NCBI GenBank assembly: GCA_937957915.1
Contig: CALGNZ010000047.1
Span: 211,106-275,105 of the forward strand
Direction: 5' to 3'
DNA: 64,000 nucleotides
Source: an uncultured Granulosicoccaceae bacterium
Lineage (GTDB): Bacteria; Pseudomonadota; Gammaproteobacteria; Granulosicoccales; Granulosicoccaceae
Shown here: one piece after another, positions 63,984 to 64,000 of the stretch
How positions within the stretch are numbered: the first letter of the stretch is position 1
Layout of the letters: each line of letters begins with the position of its first letter
The notes under the pieces: model-generated
What the model was told of the DNA's origin: nothing
What the model saw: only the letters and a program-made list of their open reading frames with translations
Database searches by the model: none
Program-made: the position numbers and the translations under genes

Positions 63984-64000
63984 TAGAGAAGTTGGCAATA
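63974..64000 (+). CDS. Start of an unidentified gene, cut by window edge
   Basis: An ATG at 63974 (or 63970 in another frame) lies directly after the promoter/operator pair; only nine codons are visible (MNTIEKLAI). No ribosome site precedes it, so a leaderless message or a later start is possible. Included only because the promoter points to it. Confidence 0.25.

Overview
This is a chromosomal window from what looks like a free-living, probably marine, gammaproteobacterium. The evidence is the asmA-mutY-yggX order, an E. coli-type citrate synthase and tRNA set, a DUF938 methyltransferase, a RND efflux operon, a GlyGly-CTERM-like secreted protein, many lipoproteins, and a LexA-type operator that appears to match the E. 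coli umuDC box. No rRNA, CRISPR array, insertion sequence or prophage was seen. Most of the window is ordinary housekeeping and envelope biology.

Region by region: 1-10 kb holds a two-component system (the kinase is cut by the window edge) divergent from a Do/DegP-like protease, a methyltransferase, an orphan betaine-type binding protein, a spondin-domain lipoprotein, glycerol kinase and a second Do protease. 10-16 kb holds molybdopterin genes moaE-moaD divergent from moaC, then asmA-mutY-yggX and tRNA-Phe behind a strong promoter and a nested hairpin. 16-25 kb carries LysR, a DUF1127 protein, a P1 (DmpA) peptidase, a DsrE-like periplasmic protein, small membrane proteins, a CRTAC1-like FG-GAP protein, AraC, an SOS-box-controlled small gene of unknown function, and a TruC-like pseudouridine synthase whose start codon is not canonical. 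25-35 kb carries a TIM-barrel isomerase, an aquaporin with an odd tyrosine/arginine tail, GhrA, a remnant of an ABC exporter, a DUF1501/DUF1800 pair, RecQ, and a ComEA-like protein with a histone-H1-like tail.

35-47 kb is the most unusual part: a 1,626-residue lipoprotein with a NodB-like deacetylase domain followed by two R-R-D / R-R-R-R-D modules with an exact 93-residue period; TerC; a transmembrane serine/threonine kinase with a periplasmic coiled-coil tail followed by a small secreted/anchored Ig-like protein; an aldose-1-epimerase; and a reprolysin-like protein whose zinc motif is destroyed. 47-64 kb returns to housekeeping: gltA, argG, a DUF2892 membrane protein, a DadA-type oxidase coupled to a CobB sirtuin, a RND pump with adaptor, a stand-alone Lrp ligand domain, a GMC oxidoreductase, a fumarylacetoacetase-family hydrolase and tRNA-Arg(UCG). 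The window ends in a promoter embedded in two inverted LexA-like half-perfect sites.

Functions are assigned from protein motifs read by eye; no database search was run. Start codons are often non-ATG or lack a clear ribosome site, and this is stated entry by entry.
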